A stretch of DNA of 8,737 bases, taken from Nitrospinota bacterium. GTDB taxonomy: Bacteria > UBA8248. The notes under the pieces were generated by a model. That model had not been told where the DNA came from and made no database searches. It saw nothing but the letters and a program-made list of their open reading frames with translations. Where the stretch lies: contig JAPYQX010000026.1 of NCBI GenBank assembly GCA_029937135.1, positions 3,711-12,447 of the forward strand, written 5' to 3'. Numbering within the stretch: position 1 is the first letter of the stretch; each line of letters starts with the position of its first letter. Shown in pieces: positions 7,134 through 8,737 of the stretch. A program made the translations under genes and the position numbers.

Positions 7134-7162
7134 AGTATCCCAAGCCCGATGGCGGGCCGCAA
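7134..7162 (-). promoter_or_regulatory. Possible internal promoter and small hairpin upstream of nadK
   Basis: Reading leftwards, TTGCGG (7157-7162) and GATACT (7134-7139) are 17 bases apart, matching 3 of 6 and 4 of 6 bases of the sigma-70 consensus. The spacer contains GCCCG-CCAT-CGGGC (7144-7157), a 5-base-pair stem with no U-tract. The site lies in the 77-base gap before nadK and could give nadK-recN-MOSC-kelch independent expression. The match is modest and could be chance. Confidence 0.25.
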
Positions 7163-7174
7163 GCAAACGCCGGG

Positions 7175-8212
7175 CTAGCCGTCGGGCAAGCCGGTTGACC
7201 GGTCACCGGCGCGGCGCGGGGGGCGCTTTCGGGTGGCGGCTTTTTTCTTTGGGGCGCTCCCCCGCCAGTGCCGGCAGATGTCCCGGAGGGGGCAGCCGGT
7301 GCAAAGGCGGGTGTCCGGCCGCCTCGGGCAATGGCCAAGGATGCCGAGGCGCGATATGGCGAAGTCGTAGCTCACCGGATCGGCCGGGTTGATGAGCCGG
7401 AGCGAGTCGGTGATTTCCTCGGCCATCCGCAGGCCGGGCGTCCGCCGTTCGGTCAGGCCCAGCAGGCCCCCGATTCGGGCGATGTGGGTATCGAGTGGGA
7501 TAGTGAGCTGGTTGGGGCGGGGGCCCCGCCAGAGGCCCAGGTCCATCCCGTCGCCGGAGCGAATCATCCATTTCAGAAAAAGATGAAGGCGCTTGCAGGC
7601 GCTTCCTCCGGCAGGGTCGGGGAGGAGATAGGCGAACCCTTTGTTCCCCCCCCTACCGCCGGAGGCGCGACCGATTTTTGCCGCGTTGCCGTCGGCACGC
7701 TTTTTTTTCGCCGTGACGCCGGAGGCGCACCCTTTTTCTGAAGACTCGCCGGGATCAAAAGTGAGAAGCCGGCGGCGGAAGGCTGCCAGGGCATCGGTCA
7801 GGGTGGCCGCGCTGGGGTCGTAGCCGGGCATGAAGGCCGCCTCGAGCGAGCCCCACTCCCGAAGCGCCGCGCCCGTCATGTGGGCGAAGCGGGCGAGGTC
7901 GCGCGGGCCGACCCAGCGGTGGACGATTCCTTTAAACAGGTCAGCGTCTTTATCGATTCGAAAGGCCCGGAGCGCCGCCGCCGGTTTGTCGCCGAGGCGG
8001 CCGAGAACGCGCCCGAGGCTGGCCCGGACGGCCTTGGCGTTCCCGAAGGCCAGCGCGGCGGCGAAAAAGGCGGCGGCCTCGCGGTCCTCCCCGAGCGGGT
8101 GGCGGTGGACCAGACCCAGCGGGTCCGAGTCGAGGTAGGCGGGCCCGTAGGTTTTCATCAGCCGGTCGAGGCTGGATTTGACCGCCGGCGCGTCGCCGGG
8201 CGCAAGGGGCAT
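7175..8212 (-). CDS. TIGR02757/DUF2400 family protein with EndoIII-like C-terminus
   Basis: The protein has 345 residues and unknown function. It matches the TIGR02757/DUF2400 family by recalled landmarks: AAALAFGN (51-58), FKGIVHRW (93-100), WGSLEAAF (120-127), LLPDPAGGSACKRLHLFLKW (196-215), DLGLW (224-228), IPLDTHIARIGGLLGLTERR (238-257) and DPVSYDFAISRLGI (278-291). C-terminal to these is C-X8-C-X2-C-X5-C (Cys295, 304, 307, 313). The LDTH motif with Asp241 and this cysteine pattern closely resemble the VDTH catalytic aspartate and [4Fe-4S] loop of endonuclease III. The HhH lysine (LPGVGRK) is not recognisable. A low-complexity insert (about 153-192, Gly/Lys/Ala-rich) interrupts the middle, and the tail after 317 is basic. 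ATG 8212 overlaps the dtd stop as TGATG. A DNA-base-related role is inferred, not shown. Confidence 0.85.
   Translation of the reverse strand: MPLAPGDAPAVKSSLDRLMKTYGPAYLDSDPLGLVHRHPLGEDREAAAFFAAALAFGNAKAVRASLGRVLGRLGDKPAAALRAFRIDKDADLFKGIVHRWVGPRDLARFAHMTGAALREWGSLEAAFMPGYDPSAATLTDALAAFRRRLLTFDPGESSEKGCASGVTAKKKRADGNAAKIGRASGGRGGNKGFAYLLPDPAGGSACKRLHLFLKWMIRSGDGMDLGLWRGPRPNQLTIPLDTHIARIGGLLGLTERRTPGLRMAEEITDSLRLINPADPVSYDFAISRLGILGHCPRRPDTRLCTGCPLRDICRHWRGSAPKKKAATRKRPPRRAGDRSTGLPDG
7658..7728. repeat. Short in-frame direct repeat in the TIGR02757 insert
   Basis: GCCGGAGGCGC occurs at 7658-7668 and again at 7718-7728, exactly 60 bases apart and so in the same reading frame. On the coding strand both copies encode Ala-Ser-Gly within the low-complexity linker (CASGV and RASGG). 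The homopolymer runs around them (eight C at 7646-7653, eight T at 7701-7708) suggest a slippage-prone, freely evolving insert. Confidence 0.5.
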
Positions 8213-8661
8213 CAGAGAGCGCCCTCCGAGTCGAGGATCAGGGTGACGGGGCCATCGTTGATCAGTTCGACCTCCATCATGGCGCTGAATCTACCGGCGG
8301 CCGTTTTCACTCCGAGGGATTTCACCTCCTCGATAAATCTTTCGATCAGCGTTCCGGCCTGGCCGGCCGGCGCGGCGGCGGTGAAGGAGGGCCGCCTGCC
8401 CTTCCGGCAGTCCCCGTAGAGGGTGAACTGGCTGACAACGAATATTTCGCCCCCCGTGTCGAGGAGGGAGCGGTTCATCTTCCCCGACTCGTCGGGAAAT
8501 ATCCGAAGGTTCGAGATCTTTTCCGCCATGTAGCGCACTTCCCTTTCCGAATCTCCGGGGGCGACCGCCATCAGGGCCAGAATGCCCCCGCCAATCTCGC
8601 CGACGACCTCCCCGGATACGCTCACGCTGGACTTTCGGACCCGCTGCAGTACGGCGCGCAT
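8212..8661 (-). CDS. dtd: D-aminoacyl-tRNA deacylase
   Basis: Dtd hydrolyses D-amino acids, and glycine mischarged on tRNA-Ala, from tRNA, and so guards translational chirality in the cytoplasm. With the start used here it has 149 residues, matching the family norm of about 145. The two active-site signatures are intact: SQFTLYGD (77-84) and the cross-subunit Gly-cisPro motif GPVT (137-140, within NDGPVT). The frame is open to GTG-type starts further up (8694), but ATG 8661 gives the standard MRAVLQRV beginning and has AGAGGA about 9 bases upstream. The stop codon shares one base with the next start (TGATG), so the TIGR02757 gene is probably translated by coupling. As first gene of the run, it should lie closest to the operon promoter. 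Confidence 0.96.
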   Translation of the reverse strand: MRAVLQRVRKSSVSVSGEVVGEIGGGILALMAVAPGDSEREVRYMAEKISNLRIFPDESGKMNRSLLDTGGEIFVVSQFTLYGDCRKGRRPSFTAAAPAGQAGTLIERFIEEVKSLGVKTAAGRFSAMMEVELINDGPVTLILDSEGAL

Positions 8662-8737
8662 CGGCGGCTTCCTCTTGGTGGGTCCGGGCGGCATATGCCG
8701 GAAGAAAGGTTCGGGCGTTACCGCATTTTACCAAATA
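8662..8737 (-). promoter_or_regulatory. Leader region upstream of dtd
   Basis: This stretch precedes dtd and reaches the window edge. It holds a perfect 12-base palindrome, CGGCATATGCCG (8689-8700), and, on the minus strand, TAAAAT (8725-8730), which matches 5 of 6 bases of a -10 element. A -35 element would fall outside the window. If TAAAAT is used, transcription would start just upstream of the palindrome, which could then be an operator or a short leader stem. Both readings are tentative. Confidence 0.3.

Noticed and set aside
7641..7740. Homopolymer runs and GCCGGAGGCGC copies considered as a CRISPR or mobile-element trace
   Set aside because: There are only two 11-base copies, they lie in frame inside a coding linker, and there are no spacers, terminal repeats or transposase.
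8662..8694. An 11-residue N-terminal extension of Dtd
   Set aside because: MRAVLQRV at 8661 is the standard family start with a Shine-Dalgarno. The extension covers the palindrome in the leader.

Overview
The window is GC-rich chromosomal DNA, densely coding and apparently bacterial. No phage, transposon, CRISPR, tRNA or rRNA signature was seen. A lipobox lipoprotein, a class III extradiol dioxygenase and a TIGR02757/DUF2400 protein together fit a Gram-negative environmental bacterium, perhaps of deltaproteobacterial or related uncultured affinity. The taxonomic guess is weak, because no marker gene here decides it.

Layout. (1) Positions 1-237 (+) hold the last 78 residues of acetyl-CoA synthetase. 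They are followed by a duplicated stop-codon segment and a strong intrinsic terminator. (2) Positions 346-1455 (-) encode a membrane-anchored SGNH/GDSL-type hydrolase, convergent with acs. (3) An AT-rich divergent region (1456-1664) with an inverted repeat separates it from a stand-alone LigB-type class III extradiol dioxygenase (1665-2510, +). (4) From 8661 down to 2581, six minus-strand genes are packed head to tail: dtd, a TIGR02757/DUF2400 protein, nadK, recN, a YiiM-like MOSC protein and a seven-blade kelch-repeat lipoprotein.

The six-gene run looks like an operon. dtd/TIGR02757 share TGATG, recN/MOSC share ATGA, MOSC/kelch share GTGA, and nadK/recN are 7 bases apart with the recN Shine-Dalgarno lying on the nadK stop codon. 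The only real gap (77 bases, upstream of nadK) contains a possible weak internal promoter. Functionally the run mixes quality control and damage tolerance: D-aminoacyl-tRNA removal (Dtd), NADP supply (NadK), double-strand-break repair (RecN), a MOSC protein of a type linked to detoxifying N-hydroxylated bases, and a TIGR02757 protein. The C-terminus of the last resembles endonuclease III: an LDTH motif followed by C-X8-C-X2-C-X5-C. That makes it the most interesting gene here.

No spectacular new system is evident. The items most worth following up are the TIGR02757 protein as a possible iron-sulfur DNA-glycosylase relative, the repair/detoxification operon as a unit, and the kelch lipoprotein whose N-terminal strand appears to close the propeller.
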